A stretch of 36,776 bases of DNA from Acidobacteriota bacterium (GCA_031296105.1 JARLGJ010000036.1:1-36776), one strand, 5' to 3'; numbered from the stretch's first letter, positions 8,375 through 17,387 are shown. The notes: generated from the sequence alone by a model not told the origin. A program made the numbers and translations.

Positions 8375-8419
8375 AAAACACGCGCAACCAACTGATTCCA
8401 CATTGGTTGCGCGCGTTTT
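8375..8419. terminator. Strong hairpin between convergent genes, bidirectional terminator
   Basis: A 17-bp stem (8375-8391 with 8403-8419, one mismatch) and an 11-nt loop. The arms begin with AAAA and end with TTTT, so a U-tract follows the GC stem in either direction. It sits between the end of dprE2 (plus) and the end of the acyl-CoA ligase gene (minus), and should end both transcripts. The rest of 8220-8374 shows no gene. Confidence 0.8.
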
Positions 8420-8438
8420 GTGCGTATATTTTTGTGCC

Positions 8439-10139
8439 TTACGACTCGTGTTTCAGACCCGCGATCTCCTGTTTTGCGCGCTCCTGCAAAGCCGCGTAAT
8501 CCGCTTTAGACACACGGTTTAGCGGCATTTGCCCCGGCTCCAGCACAACAAAGTGATAGGGACGCATGTACCCCGCAAGCTCCCGCGCATGACGATGTAA
8601 GTCACTTACCGTCAGCGACTTACCAGGCTCCAGTTCAACGAACGCCACAATCGCTTCCGAGGTGATTTCGTGCTCCACCCCCACCACCGCGCACGCCGCC
8701 ACTCCTTCCAGCGCCGTGAAGTGATTCTCCACGTCGCCCGGAAACACTTGATAACCCGAGGGTTTCAGGACGTGCTTGACGCGGCCGGCCAGTTGCAGCG
8801 CACCCGTGGCATCCACCCGTCCCATGTCTCCCGTGTACAAAAATCCATCGCTGGAAAGCGTCTCCTTAGTTGCTTCAGAATCATTCACATAGCCAAGAAA
8901 CGTCTGCGGTCCGCGGAAGCAGACGTGGCCCAGCTCGCCCTGCGGCAGCTCTTCTCCGGCTGCGCCCGAGGCCTGCATTTCCTTGCGTATGCTCAATGGA
9001 TACAACGGCATAGCCGCGCCCAGCGAGGTGGCACACTCCGCCGCCTGCGCCGCCGGACGGCGTATATAGGTACAGAAACCGGAGGCCTCGGTGAGTCCCA
9101 GGCCGGTGCCGATGTTAGGCGCCATCTGCGCCATGCGCTCTAAAAATGCGGGCGCAACGCTTTGTCCGCCATAGGCCGCAAACTCAAGCGACGTGAGATT
9201 GAACGTGGCGTAGTCCTTCAGCAGCCACTCGAATTGGAACATCGCGGGAATCTGTCCGATGGCCGTAACCTTATATTCAGCAATGGCTTGCAAACTGCGC
9301 GCGGGATCGAACGCGGGCAGCAGCACGGCCGTGCCGCCTGCAAAGAACGTGCTCATCAGCAGCTCCGTCTGGCAGCCCACGTGGCTGGGCGGCAGGTTCA
9401 CCAGGGTGACCAATGCGCCGGACGAGTTGTGCAGCAAGCTGTTGCTGAGACAGAAGTTCTGGCACAGGATGCCGTGGTGCGAGAGCAGCGCCGCCTTGGG
9501 CGAACCGGTCGATCCGGTGGTGAAGATCACCAGCGCGGGGTCGTTTTCGGTGACGGATGCGACGGCCTGGTCATAGGCATCGCCGAAGGCCTGCTCCTCC
9601 GCAGCCAGGGCGTAAGCGCCGGCAATCAGGGATTCAATCAGCGTGGCGCCGCCCACGCGCTCGCGCACCTTGCCGAACTGCACCAGCAACTTGGGCGCGA
9701 ACTCCTGCTTGAGCGCGGCGCTAAAAGCCGCCAGGTCGGGGATGGCAGGAGCCTTGCCAAAGGCCACGGCCGCCGGCGGCAGCAAGCGCAGGCAGCGCAT
9801 CAGCTCCGTCTGCCCCAGGCGCATATCCAGCGGCACAAAGATGACGCCGATGCGGAAGCATGCATACTCCAGAATCAGGTGCTCGCTGTTGAGCGGCACG
9901 ATGCTGGCGAAGAAGTCTCCCTTGCGCAGGCCGCGCTTCAGCAATAGTGCGGCGACGGCGCGGGTGGCGTGCATGAACTCCAGCCAGGTGACGCCCGAGG
10001 CGCGGTCGGCATCGATCATCGCGGGGGTGTTTGCCGTTTTCATGCCGTATTTATCCACCACGTCGTGCAACAGGCGCTGCGGACCGGAAGATTCGTTGAA
10101 CTGCTCAAGAGTGAATTGCGGAAATTCTGAATACGACAT
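8439..10139 (-). CDS. AMP-forming acyl-CoA ligase-like enzyme (ANL superfamily)
   Basis: About 566 residues. The ATP-binding P-loop TTGSTGSPKAA (about 207-217), GLGLTEASGF (motif with the adenine/acyl pocket Glu), YTGDMGR (ribose-binding Asp), AGRVKHVLKPSGYQVFPGDVE (hinge and A8 region) and the near C-terminal NRVSKADYAAL with the catalytic A10 Lys are all present, so the enzyme should be active. It adenylates a carboxylic acid and probably transfers it to CoA; fatty or aromatic acids are likely but the substrate is not clear. The ATG at 10139 follows GGAG at a 12-nt gap; an ATG at 10163 would add eight residues but has no ribosome site. It is divergent from ilvC and stands alone. Confidence 0.85.
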   Translation of the reverse strand: MSYSEFPQFTLEQFNESSGPQRLLHDVVDKYGMKTANTPAMIDADRASGVTWLEFMHATRAVAALLLKRGLRKGDFFASIVPLNSEHLILEYACFRIGVIFVPLDMRLGQTELMRCLRLLPPAAVAFGKAPAIPDLAAFSAALKQEFAPKLLVQFGKVRERVGGATLIESLIAGAYALAAEEQAFGDAYDQAVASVTENDPALVIFTTGSTGSPKAALLSHHGILCQNFCLSNSLLHNSSGALVTLVNLPPSHVGCQTELLMSTFFAGGTAVLLPAFDPARSLQAIAEYKVTAIGQIPAMFQFEWLLKDYATFNLTSLEFAAYGGQSVAPAFLERMAQMAPNIGTGLGLTEASGFCTYIRRPAAQAAECATSLGAAMPLYPLSIRKEMQASGAAGEELPQGELGHVCFRGPQTFLGYVNDSEATKETLSSDGFLYTGDMGRVDATGALQLAGRVKHVLKPSGYQVFPGDVENHFTALEGVAACAVVGVEHEITSEAIVAFVELEPGKSLTVSDLHRHARELAGYMRPYHFVVLEPGQMPLNRVSKADYAALQERAKQEIAGLKHES

Positions 10140-10258
10140 GTAGGATGCAAGCTCCGGTATCATAAGCTGCGGCGCGAAGAGGTGTGGCAGTTCTGCCGCT
10201 ATAAGTTTTCGCGATGAACCATTGACATGATACCGCTAAATGGCAGAGCATTTCATAA

Positions 10259-10277
10259 ACCGGCCACCCAGGCCGGT
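10259..10277 (+). promoter_or_regulatory. Small hairpin in the ilvC leader
   Basis: Perfect 7-bp stem ACCGGCC / GGCCGGT with 5-nt loop, 40 nt before the ilvC start. A TTGACA at 10223-10228 lies just upstream but no convincing -10 box sits 16-18 nt from it. The hairpin could affect the leader RNA; function is unproven. Confidence 0.3.
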
Positions 10278-10316
10278 ACTTTATATCCAACGAAATTGAA
10301 AGACGAAGGAGCTTCC

Positions 10317-11318
10317 TTGGCTACTATTTATTACGCTCAAGACGCCCATCCCGAAGCGCTGAAGAGCAAAACCATCGCAGTCTTCGGCTATGGCAGTCAG
10401 GGCCATGCCCAGGCGCTCAACCTGCGCGAGAGCGGGTACCACGTGATTATCGGTCTGGATCCCACGCGCGGCTCGGCCGCGCGGGCGAAGGAAGCCGGAT
10501 TTGAAGTGCTGGCTCCGGCCGAAGCGGCCAAGCGCGCCGACTACCTGCAGATACTCACTCCGGACGAGACGCAGAGCGAGCTTTATGAACAGGCGATCCG
10601 CCCCAACCTTACCAAGGGCAAGGTTCTAGGCTTCTCGCACGGCTTCGCCATCCACTTCAAGACGATCGTACCGCCGCCGGACGTGGACGTGGTGATGATC
10701 GCGCCGAAGAGCCCCGGCCACCTGGTGCGCCGTCAGTATTCGGAAGGCCGCGGCGTGCCCGCGCTGGTCGCCGTCTATCAGGACGCCAGCGGCAAGGCCA
10801 AGGAATTGGCCCTGGCTTACGCCGACGGCATCGGCTCCACCAAGGCCGGCGTCATCGAGACCACCTTCAAGGAAGAGACCGAAAGCGACCTCTTCGGCGA
10901 ACAGGCCGTGTTGTGCGGCGGCCTCTGCTCGCTGATCAAGAAGGGCTTTGAGACCCTGGTCGAAGCCGGCTACCAGCCGGAGATTGCCTACTTCGAGTGC
11001 CTGCACGAGGTGAAGCTGATCGTGGACCTGATCTACGAAGGCGGACTGGCGCGCATGCGCTACTCGATCAGTAACACGGCCGAGTACGGCGACCTGACGC
11101 GCGGCCCGGTAGTGGTTCCGGATTCGTCGAAGACGGCGATGAAGGAAGTGCTGCGCCAGATCCAGGAGGGCGAGTTTGCCAAGGAATGGATCGGCGAGTA
11201 CCGCGACGGCTGCAAGAACTTCGACAAACTGCGCGCGAAGGAAAAGACTCACCAGATTGAAGAAGTGGGCGCCAAACTGCGCAGCATGATGGATTGGCTG
11301 CCGAAGCCGAAAGACTAA
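10317..11318 (+). CDS. ilvC: Ketol-acid reductoisomerase
   Basis: 333 residues, the standard class I length. It converts 2-acetolactate or 2-aceto-2-hydroxybutyrate to dihydroxy acids with NAD(P)H and Mg2+ in valine, isoleucine and leucine synthesis. The Rossmann motif is [15 protein letters not shown]; later [26 protein letters not shown] and the metal ligands in [19 protein letters not shown] and [19 protein letters not shown] are all there, as is the C-terminal SNTAEYGD. The start is a TTG at 10317: GAAGGAG lies 6 nt upstream, the protein then begins ATIYYAQD like family members, and an earlier ATG at 10227 would add 30 atypical residues. No ilvB/ilvN precedes it, unlike many genomes; it is a single-gene unit ended by the hairpin at 11339. 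Confidence 0.96.
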   Translation: MATIYYAQDAHPEALKSKTIAVFGYGSQGHAQALNLRESGYHVIIGLDPTRGSAARAKEAGFEVLAPAEAAKRADYLQILTPDETQSELYEQAIRPNLTKGKVLGFSHGFAIHFKTIVPPPDVDVVMIAPKSPGHLVRRQYSEGRGVPALVAVYQDASGKAKELALAYADGIGSTKAGVIETTFKEETESDLFGEQAVLCGGLCSLIKKGFETLVEAGYQPEIAYFECLHEVKLIVDLIYEGGLARMRYSISNTAEYGDLTRGPVVVPDSSKTAMKEVLRQIQEGEFAKEWIGEYRDGCKNFDKLRAKEKTHQIEEVGAKLRSMMDWLPKPKD

Positions 11319-11338
11319 CTTAGTTTTCGATTGGAAAC

Positions 11339-11376
11339 ACCAAGGCCGCGCAGCAATGCGCGGCCTTGGTTTGTTC
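11339..11376 (+). terminator. Rho-independent-like terminator after ilvC
   Basis: An 11-12-bp perfect stem (CAAGGCCGCGC at 11341-11351 with 11358-11368), loop AGCAAT, followed by GTTTGTT. It starts about 20 nt after the ilvC stop. Confidence 0.8.
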
Positions 11377-11434
11377 GTGCGCCGTGTTACTTTATGCGTT
11401 GCAGTGTATGAAGACAATGATTCCGGGTGCCGGG

Positions 11435-11470
11435 TGCCCCACTCTGGCCGCAGTTGCCAGGGTGGGGTAG
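11435..11470. repeat. Palindromic intergenic repeat, loop CGCAGTT
   Basis: A 12-bp stem (11437-11448 with 11456-11467, one mismatch) closes the same CGCAGTT loop as the repeat at 8181-8219, after the same GTGCCCC entry. The stem sequence differs between the copies while pairing is kept. Confidence 0.75.
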
Positions 11471-11518
11471 TTTATGTGGTCAACATGAATCGCTCCGGTG
11501 TACGATGGGCCGGAACAC

Positions 11519-11553
11519 CCCCGCCCTGGCAAAGACAGCTAGGACGGGGCACC
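11519..11553. repeat. Palindromic repeat, loop AAAGACA, ending GGGGCAC
   Basis: CCCCGCCCTGGC (11519-11530) pairs with GCTAGGACGGGG (11538-11549) around loop AAAGACA, then CAC. Related copies lie at 14100-14133 and 15482-15514. The stop codon of the split host gene (11539-11541) lies inside this element. Confidence 0.75.
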
Positions 11554-11808
11554 TGGCTTCTTTAAGATTGAAAGAGATGCATTGAGGACGTCGATTGTAT
11601 TCTGATCGGGCTGCCCGCCCTTGAAGCTTTGAACCTTCCTGAGTGCCTCTTGAATCATAGTACTTGCAATGCTTGGGTTCAGGTAAGTATCGCGCTTAAT
11701 GAGCTCATAAATTGCGAGTGAAGCATGAAACAACAGAAATGGCTGGTTTTCATTCCTGACTCGATCAATCAACCACTCAAAATAACCAAGATTTGGATTT
11801 ACCTGTAG

Positions 11809-11816
11809 CACACAGA
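11809..11816. repeat. Target-site duplication, left copy (CACACAGA)
   Basis: CACACAGA directly flanks the left IS end; the same 8 bp flank the right end at 13127-13134. IS256-family elements make 8-9-bp duplications. Confidence 0.9.
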
Positions 11817-11842
11817 GAGGGTGTAAAAGATTTTGTGTAAAC
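11817..11842 (+). repeat. IS256-family left inverted repeat
   Basis: 26 bp ending in ATTTTGTGTAAAC; matches the reverse complement of 13101-13126 at 19 positions. Confidence 0.88.
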
Positions 11843-11871
11843 GATCTTACCTGTAAGAACATGGAGATCGT

Positions 11872-13089
11872 ATGGCGATAGACCCGAAAGTGATTGATAA
11901 GCTGCTAGCGGATTACGAGAAGCCGGAAGACATCATCGGCGATAACGGGCTCCTGAAACAGCTGACAAAGGCACTGGTAGAGAGGGCGCTGCAAGCCGAA
12001 CTCACGACCCATCTGGGCTATGAGAAACACTCTCCAGAAGGACACAACAGCGGCAACAGCCGCAACGGCGAGAGCCGGAAGCGACTGAAAGGTGATTTCG
12101 GGACAGTCGAGATCGCGGTGCCGCGAGATCGCGAAGCGAGCTTCGAGCCGAAGATGGTTCCCAAAGGATCGACGCGCTTTGCCGGCTTCGACGACAAGAT
12201 TCTGTCGCTGTATGCGCGAGGGATGACGACGCGCGAGATTCAAGGGCACCTGGAAGAGATGTACCAGGTGGAGGTGTCGCCCACCTTGATCTCCAACGTG
12301 ACCGAGGCAGTGATCGAAGAGGTCAAGGCGTGGCAGTCGCGGCCCCTGGATGAGGTCTATCCGATTGTGTATCTGGATGCGCTGGTGGTGAAGATGCGCG
12401 CCGACGGGCGGGTGGAAAACCGTGCCGTATATGTGGCCATCGGGGTCACCATGGAAGGCCACAAGGAAGTGTTGGGTTTGTGGACCTCAGCCAATGAGGG
12501 CGCGAAGTTCTGGCTGCAGGTGCTGACCGAACTACAGAACCGCGGGCTGAAGGATATCTTTATTGCCTGCGTGGACGGGCTGAAGGGTTTTCCTCAGGCC
12601 ATCGAAACCGTCTATCCGAAAACGACGGTGCAGTTGTGCATTGTGCACATGGTGCGAGCCAGCCTGAACTACGTGAATTGGCAAGAGCGCAAACTGGTGG
12701 CTGCGGATTTGAAGTCGATCTACCGGGCCTCGACCATGGAAGAGGCCGAGCGGCAGTTGGCAGAGTTCGCCGCAAAATGGGACAACAAGTACCCGACGAT
12801 CAGCGCACTGTGGCGAAGAAACTGGCCGGGCGTGATTCCGTTCTTTCAGTTCCCGCCGGAGATCAGGAAAATCGTTTACACCACCAACGCCATCGAATCG
12901 CTGAACATGAGTCTGCGCAAGGCCATCAAAACGCGCGGCGCTTTTCCCAGCGAAGATGCGGCTCTCAAAGTGATGTACCTGGCGCTCCGGAACCTAGCCA
13001 AGAAATGGCACACACTCCAAGGCTGGAAGGAGGCCCTCAACCGATTTGCGTTGCTGTGGGAAGACCGCTTTCCAGAACAATGTGCATGA
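11872..13089 (+). CDS. IS256-family transposase
   Basis: 405 residues, full length for the family. The catalytic DDE triad can be placed at Asp169 (VYLDALVV), Asp235 (ACVDGLKG) and Glu342 (TTNAIESLNMSLRK). The insertion domain keeps QLCIVHM with Cys256 and His259, a hallmark of IS256 transposases, and the N-terminal part has LGYEKHSPEGHNSGNSRNG and ARGMTTREI typical of the DNA-binding region. The ATG at 11872 follows GGAG at a 5-nt gap. No stop, frameshift or missing catalytic residue is visible, so it should be functional. It is transcribed opposite to the gene it interrupts. Confidence 0.97.
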   Translation: MAIDPKVIDKLLADYEKPEDIIGDNGLLKQLTKALVERALQAELTTHLGYEKHSPEGHNSGNSRNGESRKRLKGDFGTVEIAVPRDREASFEPKMVPKGSTRFAGFDDKILSLYARGMTTREIQGHLEEMYQVEVSPTLISNVTEAVIEEVKAWQSRPLDEVYPIVYLDALVVKMRADGRVENRAVYVAIGVTMEGHKEVLGLWTSANEGAKFWLQVLTELQNRGLKDIFIACVDGLKGFPQAIETVYPKTTVQLCIVHMVRASLNYVNWQERKLVAADLKSIYRASTMEEAERQLAEFAAKWDNKYPTISALWRRNWPGVIPFFQFPPEIRKIVYTTNAIESLNMSLRKAIKTRGAFPSEDAALKVMYLALRNLAKKWHTLQGWKEALNRFALLWEDRFPEQCA

Positions 13090-13100
13090 CTCAACCAGAC

Positions 13101-13126
13101 GTTTACACAAAATTCTGGACACTACC
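13101..13126 (-). repeat. IS256-family right inverted repeat
   Basis: Begins GTTTACACAAAAT; imperfect inverse of 11817-11842. It starts 12 nt after the transposase stop codon. Confidence 0.88.
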
Positions 13127-13134
13127 CACACAGA
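13127..13134. repeat. Target-site duplication, right copy (CACACAGA)
   Basis: Identical to 11809-11816. Collapsing the two copies restores the reading frame of the interrupted gene. Confidence 0.9.
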
Positions 13135-13990
13135 TAGCAGCCAGCCGCGCTCCTGCTTTCTCTCCCCTCATTAATAGAGGTAGGAGTGGATAGGCTGCGA
13201 TGGAAACCGCGCGCATCTTCGCAGCAATCTCATTCATTTTTCTCGTTCTATTTGGTCCACTAGAGAGCTCCGTGCGAGTAGCTTCGTACTGATCGATTAA
13301 ACTCTGAATCTCGTTTTGTGCTACCCCAAGTTGCTGGCTGTAACCGATTGGCGCAGCTCTGAGCTGCGCGCTGACCTCATGTGCCGCACGAATTTGTGCT
13401 TCGGGTATGCTCCTCTCCATAATCTGAGGATTGGCATATCTAGCACTTTCCCCTGCCTTATCGACTGCAGCTCGGATCTTCTGTTCAGTATCTAGCTCAA
13501 ACTGCCCAGCTTTTACGTGCGTTGCATCCTTAACCTTCGCGACCAGGACATCAACGATCTCAAAGACCTTAGCTCTGAACATTGCTAGAAACACTAGGGC
13601 CACACTCGGCCAAGCAATAGCCTGGAGAATTGCTGCAACGGCCGGCAATGCTAAAAATATCTTATTGAGAATACCGAAGAAGCACGGCGCAAGATTCATG
13701 AGTTCTGTAGTCCTCAATATTCCAAGAAACGGCCCATTAAGTTTATCCTTGCAAACGCAAAACAGTTTTGCAGCACGTCATAGTATTTGCAAGTAGTAAT
13801 TACTGATTCAGTTGTGCTCCATCGTCTGGCATTCGGCACCCATACAGGCCTCTCGGTTGGACCTGTGTAGGACTGTTCGACGCCTGTCACAGGAGTCCCA
13901 CTCAACGGAGGGTACGTTGCGTGGGGCACTGGTTGTTGGTGACCTTCTGTTGTAGCGGCTGTTGGTGCCTGGGTAGGGGGCCTTCACGGC

Positions 13991-14027
13991 CGCGTGAGGC
14001 GAACCCGTGCCGGGTTCGCCTCACGCG
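13991..14027. repeat. Perfect 17-bp hairpin
   Basis: CGCGTGAGGCGAACCCG (13991-14007), 3-nt loop TGC, and its exact complement at 14011-14027. There is no U-tract, and no gene ends nearby, so it is not an obvious terminator. It may be a dispersed palindrome or protein-binding site. Confidence 0.7.
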
Positions 14028-14099
14028 TTGTTCAGGATGACACCTCAAGCGCAAGAGCAAAAACAACATCAAATGCAAAATCAAAAACAAGACCAACTT

Positions 14100-14133
14100 C
14101 CCAACCCTGGCAACGACGGCCAGGATGGGGCAC
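14100..14133. repeat. Palindromic repeat, loop AACGACG, ending GGGGCAC
   Basis: CCCAACCCTGGC (14100-14111) pairs with GCCAGGATGGGG (14119-14130) around AACGACG, then CAC. Same layout as 11519-11553 and 15482-15514. Confidence 0.7.
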
Positions 14134-14416
14134 CAGCGGAGCACGCGGCGCCGGACCATATCCCCATGCCGCGCCATGCTCGGGCGCGCTTCCATCGCAT
14201 CTATCACAAATATCGATTGGACTCTGGCGGCGATTCACGCTAGTTTGTAGATCTACACAGGAGCGCGCTGCGGCCTCTCGGGACCGTCGCCCAGGCTGGG
14301 TGTCTCGTCCTAAACGGCGTTCGCTTTCATCAAGCGCCATCTCATTGCTCCTTGGCTGAGCGATGCAGGGCCAATCTCTACAACCATTTCATTCACGCCG
14401 CGGCTTTCACACATCC

Positions 14417-14444
14417 GACGCATGATGCGTCTGAATCATGATGC
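14417..14444. promoter_or_regulatory. Possible operator upstream of nifH
   Basis: Perfect inverted repeat GACGCATGATGCGTC (14417-14431) overlaps the first of two direct CATGATGC copies (14421-14428 and 14437-14444, 16 bp apart). It lies about 120 nt before the nifH start. The dyad and the near two-turn spacing are compatible with a regulator site, but no known nif box (NifA TGT-N10-ACA or -24/-12) is visible. Confidence 0.3.
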
Positions 14445-14472
14445 GGCCATCACGCACTTCCACCGGCAATAA

Positions 14473-15423
<951 letters not shown>

Positions 15424-15481
15424 TTCAGGACCACTCCCGTTGATCGGCCGTGACATCCGATTGACGAAACAAGAGCAACAA

Positions 15482-15514
15482 CCCCGCCCTAGCAAAGACG
15501 GCTAGGACGGGGCA
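15482..15514. repeat. Palindromic repeat, loop AAAGACG
   Basis: CCCCGCCCTAGC (15482-15493) pairs with GCTAGGACGGGG (15501-15512) around AAAGACG. Nearly identical to 11519-11553. It lies about 60 nt after nifH. Confidence 0.75.
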
Positions 15515-15526
15515 ACCGGTCCGGTT

Positions 15527-15563
15527 CCCAGGTTAACTCGCTACGCTCGCGAACCTGGGGCAC
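15527..15563. repeat. Palindromic repeat, CCCAGGTT...AACCTGGGGCAC family
   Basis: CCCAGGTT (15527-15534) pairs with AACCTGGG (15552-15559), followed by GCAC. The middle (CTCGCTACGCTCGCG) has its own GC-rich pairing. Confidence 0.75.
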
Positions 15564-15587
15564 CGTGCTGCCAATGGTGCAATACAA

Positions 15588-15630
15588 CCCAGGTTAGCCG
15601 CGCAAAATATGCGCGTCGAACCTGGGGCAC
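15588..15630. repeat. Palindromic repeat, CCCAGGTT...AACCTGGGGCAC family
   Basis: The outer stem CCCAGGTT/AACCTGGG is the same as at 15527; the inner stem is CGCGC/GCGCG around AAAATAT. Similar copies occur at 18736 and 20067. Confidence 0.78.
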
Positions 15631-15671
15631 ACTCGCTACGTCCTTTGGGATTGCTGCTTTCCCCTTCCCCG

Positions 15672-15701
15672 TTGGCCATTCCCTGCTATTTGTTCGATAA
15701 T
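15672..15701 (+). promoter_or_regulatory. Probable sigma-70-type promoter of the fumarase gene
   Basis: TTGGCC (15672-15677) and GATAAT (15696-15701) with an 18-nt spacer, 41 nt before the ATG. No other candidate of this quality lies between the repeats and the gene. Confidence 0.5.
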
Positions 15702-15741
15702 GTTGCGGAGTTTGTCCCAGCCAAATACGGGAGCCGCAATC

Positions 15742-17250
15742 ATGACTACGATTCGTCAGGAAGATTTCATTCAGAGCGTCGCGGACGCCTTGCAGTTCAT
15801 CTCCTACTACCATCCAGTAGACTTCATCAAGAGCCTGGCCGAGGCCTATGAGCACGAGCAGGCGCCGGCGGCAAAGGACGCCATTGCGCAGTTGCTGATC
15901 AACTCGCGCATGTGCGCCGAAGGGCACCGTCCGCTGTGCCAGGACACGGGCATTGTTTCCGTGTTCATCAAGGCCGGGCAGGACGTGCACTTCGAAGGCT
16001 CTCTGACGGTGGAAGAGATGGTGAACGAGGGCGTGCGGCGGGCGTATCTGCTGCCGGAAAACAAGCTGCGGGCCAGCGTGCTCTCCGACCCGGCGGGCGC
16101 GCGCAAAAACACCAAAGACAACACACCGGCCGTGACCAACATTCAACTGGTGAAGGGCGACAAGGTTGAGGTGACGGTGGCGGCCAAGGGCGGCGGCTCG
16201 GAGGCGAAGTCGAAGTTCGCGATGCTGAACCCGTCGGACTCCGTGGTGGAGTGGGTGCTGAAGACGGTGCCGACGATGGGCGCGGGGTGGTGTCCTCCGG
16301 GCATGATTGGCATTGGCATTGGCGGCACGGCGGACAAGGCCATGCTGCTGGCCAAGGAAGTGTTGATGGAAGACATCGACATTCATGAATTAAAGAAACG
16401 CGGCGCCAAAAATCGCGCGGAAGAGCTGCGGCTGGAACTGTTCGAGAAGATCAACGCGCTGGGCATTGGCGCGCAGGGACTGGGCGGACTGACGACGGTG
16501 CTGGACGTGAAGGTGAAGGACTATCCGACGCACGCGGCCAACCTGCCGGTGGCAATGATTCCCAACTGCGCGGCCACGCGGCACGCTCACTTTGTGCTGG
16601 ACGGCACGGGTCCGGTGGCCTTGCAGCCGCCTTCGCTGGAAGACTGGCCGAAGCTCACGTACAGTCCGCACAACGCGCGACGGGTGAACCTGGACACGGT
16701 GACACGCGAAGACGTGCTGACCTGGAAGCCGGGCGAGGTTCTGCTGCTGAACGGCAAGCTGCTGACGGGACGCGACGCGGCGCACAAGCGGCTGACCGAC
16801 ATGCTGAACAAAGGCGAGAAGCTGCCGGTGGACTTTACGGGACGCTTTATCTACTACGTTGGCCCGGTCGATCCGGTGGGCAATGAGGTTGTGGGACCGG
16901 CGGGTCCGACGACGGCGACACGCATGGACAAGTTCACGCGGCAGATGCTGGAGCAGACGGGACTGCTGGGCATGGTGGGCAAGGCCGAGAGAGGTCCGGC
17001 GGCGATTGAGGCCATCAAGGACAACAAGGCCGTATACCTGATGGCCGTAGGAGGGGCGGCGTACCTGGTGGCGAAGGCCATCAAGAAGTCGCGCGTGTTG
17101 GCCTTTGAAGACCTCGGGATGGAAGCCATTTACGAGTTCGAGGTGCAGGACATGCCGGTGACGGTGGCGGTGGATTCCCAGGGCGTGGCCGTGCACCAGA
17201 CAGGTCCGGCGGAGTGGCGGGAGAAGATTGTGCAGTTGAAGTTGAAGTAA
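15742..17250 (+). CDS. Class I (iron-sulfur) fumarate hydratase
   Basis: 502 residues, typical of the single-chain FumA/FumB class. It hydrates fumarate to malate in the TCA cycle using an oxygen-sensitive [4Fe-4S] cluster. The three cluster cysteines can be placed at Cys66 (PLCQDTG), Cys184 (GAGWCPPGMIGIGIGGT) and Cys276 (PNCAATRHAHF). The C-terminal beta-type domain has LLLNGKLLTGRDAAHKRL, YYVGPVDPVGNEVVGPAGPTT and GVGGAAY-like AVGGAAYLVAKAI. The ATG at 15742 follows GGGAG at a usable distance; the frame is open upstream without a better start. A promoter (15672-15701) precedes it. Right after the stop come 9-bp tandem repeats and a terminator shared with the converging glycosyltransferase gene. 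Confidence 0.95.
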   Translation: MTTIRQEDFIQSVADALQFISYYHPVDFIKSLAEAYEHEQAPAAKDAIAQLLINSRMCAEGHRPLCQDTGIVSVFIKAGQDVHFEGSLTVEEMVNEGVRRAYLLPENKLRASVLSDPAGARKNTKDNTPAVTNIQLVKGDKVEVTVAAKGGGSEAKSKFAMLNPSDSVVEWVLKTVPTMGAGWCPPGMIGIGIGGTADKAMLLAKEVLMEDIDIHELKKRGAKNRAEELRLELFEKINALGIGAQGLGGLTTVLDVKVKDYPTHAANLPVAMIPNCAATRHAHFVLDGTGPVALQPPSLEDWPKLTYSPHNARRVNLDTVTREDVLTWKPGEVLLLNGKLLTGRDAAHKRLTDMLNKGEKLPVDFTGRFIYYVGPVDPVGNEVVGPAGPTTATRMDKFTRQMLEQTGLLGMVGKAERGPAAIEAIKDNKAVYLMAVGGAAYLVAKAIKKSRVLAFEDLGMEAIYEFEVQDMPVTVAVDSQGVAVHQTGPAEWREKIVQLKLK

Positions 17251-17253
17251 CAA

Positions 17254-17298
17254 GTTGCGCAGGTTGCGCATGTTACACAGGTTGCGCAGGTTGAAAAA
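17254..17298. repeat. Five tandem 9-bp units (GTTGCGCAG type)
   Basis: GTTGCGCAG, GTTGCGCAT, GTTACACAG, GTTGCGCAG and GTTGAAAAA follow one another from 3 nt after the fumarase stop. The first, second and fourth differ at most by one base. It is a short degenerate tandem array of unknown role. Confidence 0.7.
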
Positions 17299-17355
17299 CT
17301 CGAGAGGTCTGGAGGTTTCGGAAGTTTCGAAGGTTGAAACCCCTGGACTAAGTTC

Positions 17356-17387
17356 AAATCCCCATCCGCTAACGGCGGGTGGGGATT
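17356..17387. terminator. Bidirectional terminator between converging genes
   Basis: AAATCCCCATCCGC (17356-17369) pairs with GCGGGTGGGGATTT (17374-17387) with one weak pair, loop TAAC plus one base, followed by ATTTTG. The A/T flanks give a U-tract in both directions. It lies between the fumarase (plus) and the WcaI-like gene (minus). Confidence 0.82.

Larger units (their letters stand above)
11817..13126 (+). mobile_element. Complete IS256-family insertion sequence, 1310 bp
   Basis: The ends are imperfect 26-bp inverted repeats: 11817-11842 and 13101-13126 share 19 of 26 positions, including the inner 13 (ATTTTGTGTAAAC). Both are flanked by the direct repeat CACACAGA. Between them is one full-length transposase gene. 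Length, single gene, terminal repeats and 8-bp duplication all fit IS256. The intact duplication and transposase suggest a fairly recent insertion that could still be mobile. Confidence 0.93.
11539..13717 (-). pseudogene. Unknown membrane/coiled-coil protein gene split by an IS256 insertion
   Basis: The gene is read on the minus strand from an ATG at 13717 to 13127, is interrupted by the IS element, and continues from 11808 to a TAG at 11539. Removing the IS and one copy of its 8-bp duplication restores an open frame of 286 residues: 197 codons before and 89 after the junction, joined as RLAAICV-LQVNPNLGYF. The restored protein has two N-terminal hydrophobic segments (about residues 10-46), a charged helical middle likely to form a coiled coil (VAKVKDATHVKAGQF onwards), and a C-terminal part with LGYFEWLIDRVRNENQPFLLFHASLAIYELI. 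I do not recognise a named family. As it stands the gene can only make a truncated N-terminal product that runs into the IS end (SVQNFV). Function unknown; it stands alone between repeat elements. Confidence 0.8.

Noticed and set aside
11539..11862. Minus-strand frame of 107 codons as an independent small gene
   Set aside because: Its first 18 codons lie in the IS terminal repeat; the remainder is the 3' part of the gene split by the insertion.
15482..15630. CRISPR array from the closely spaced repeats after nifH
   Set aside because: The repeats belong to two different palindrome families, are not regularly spaced and lack unique spacers and cas genes.
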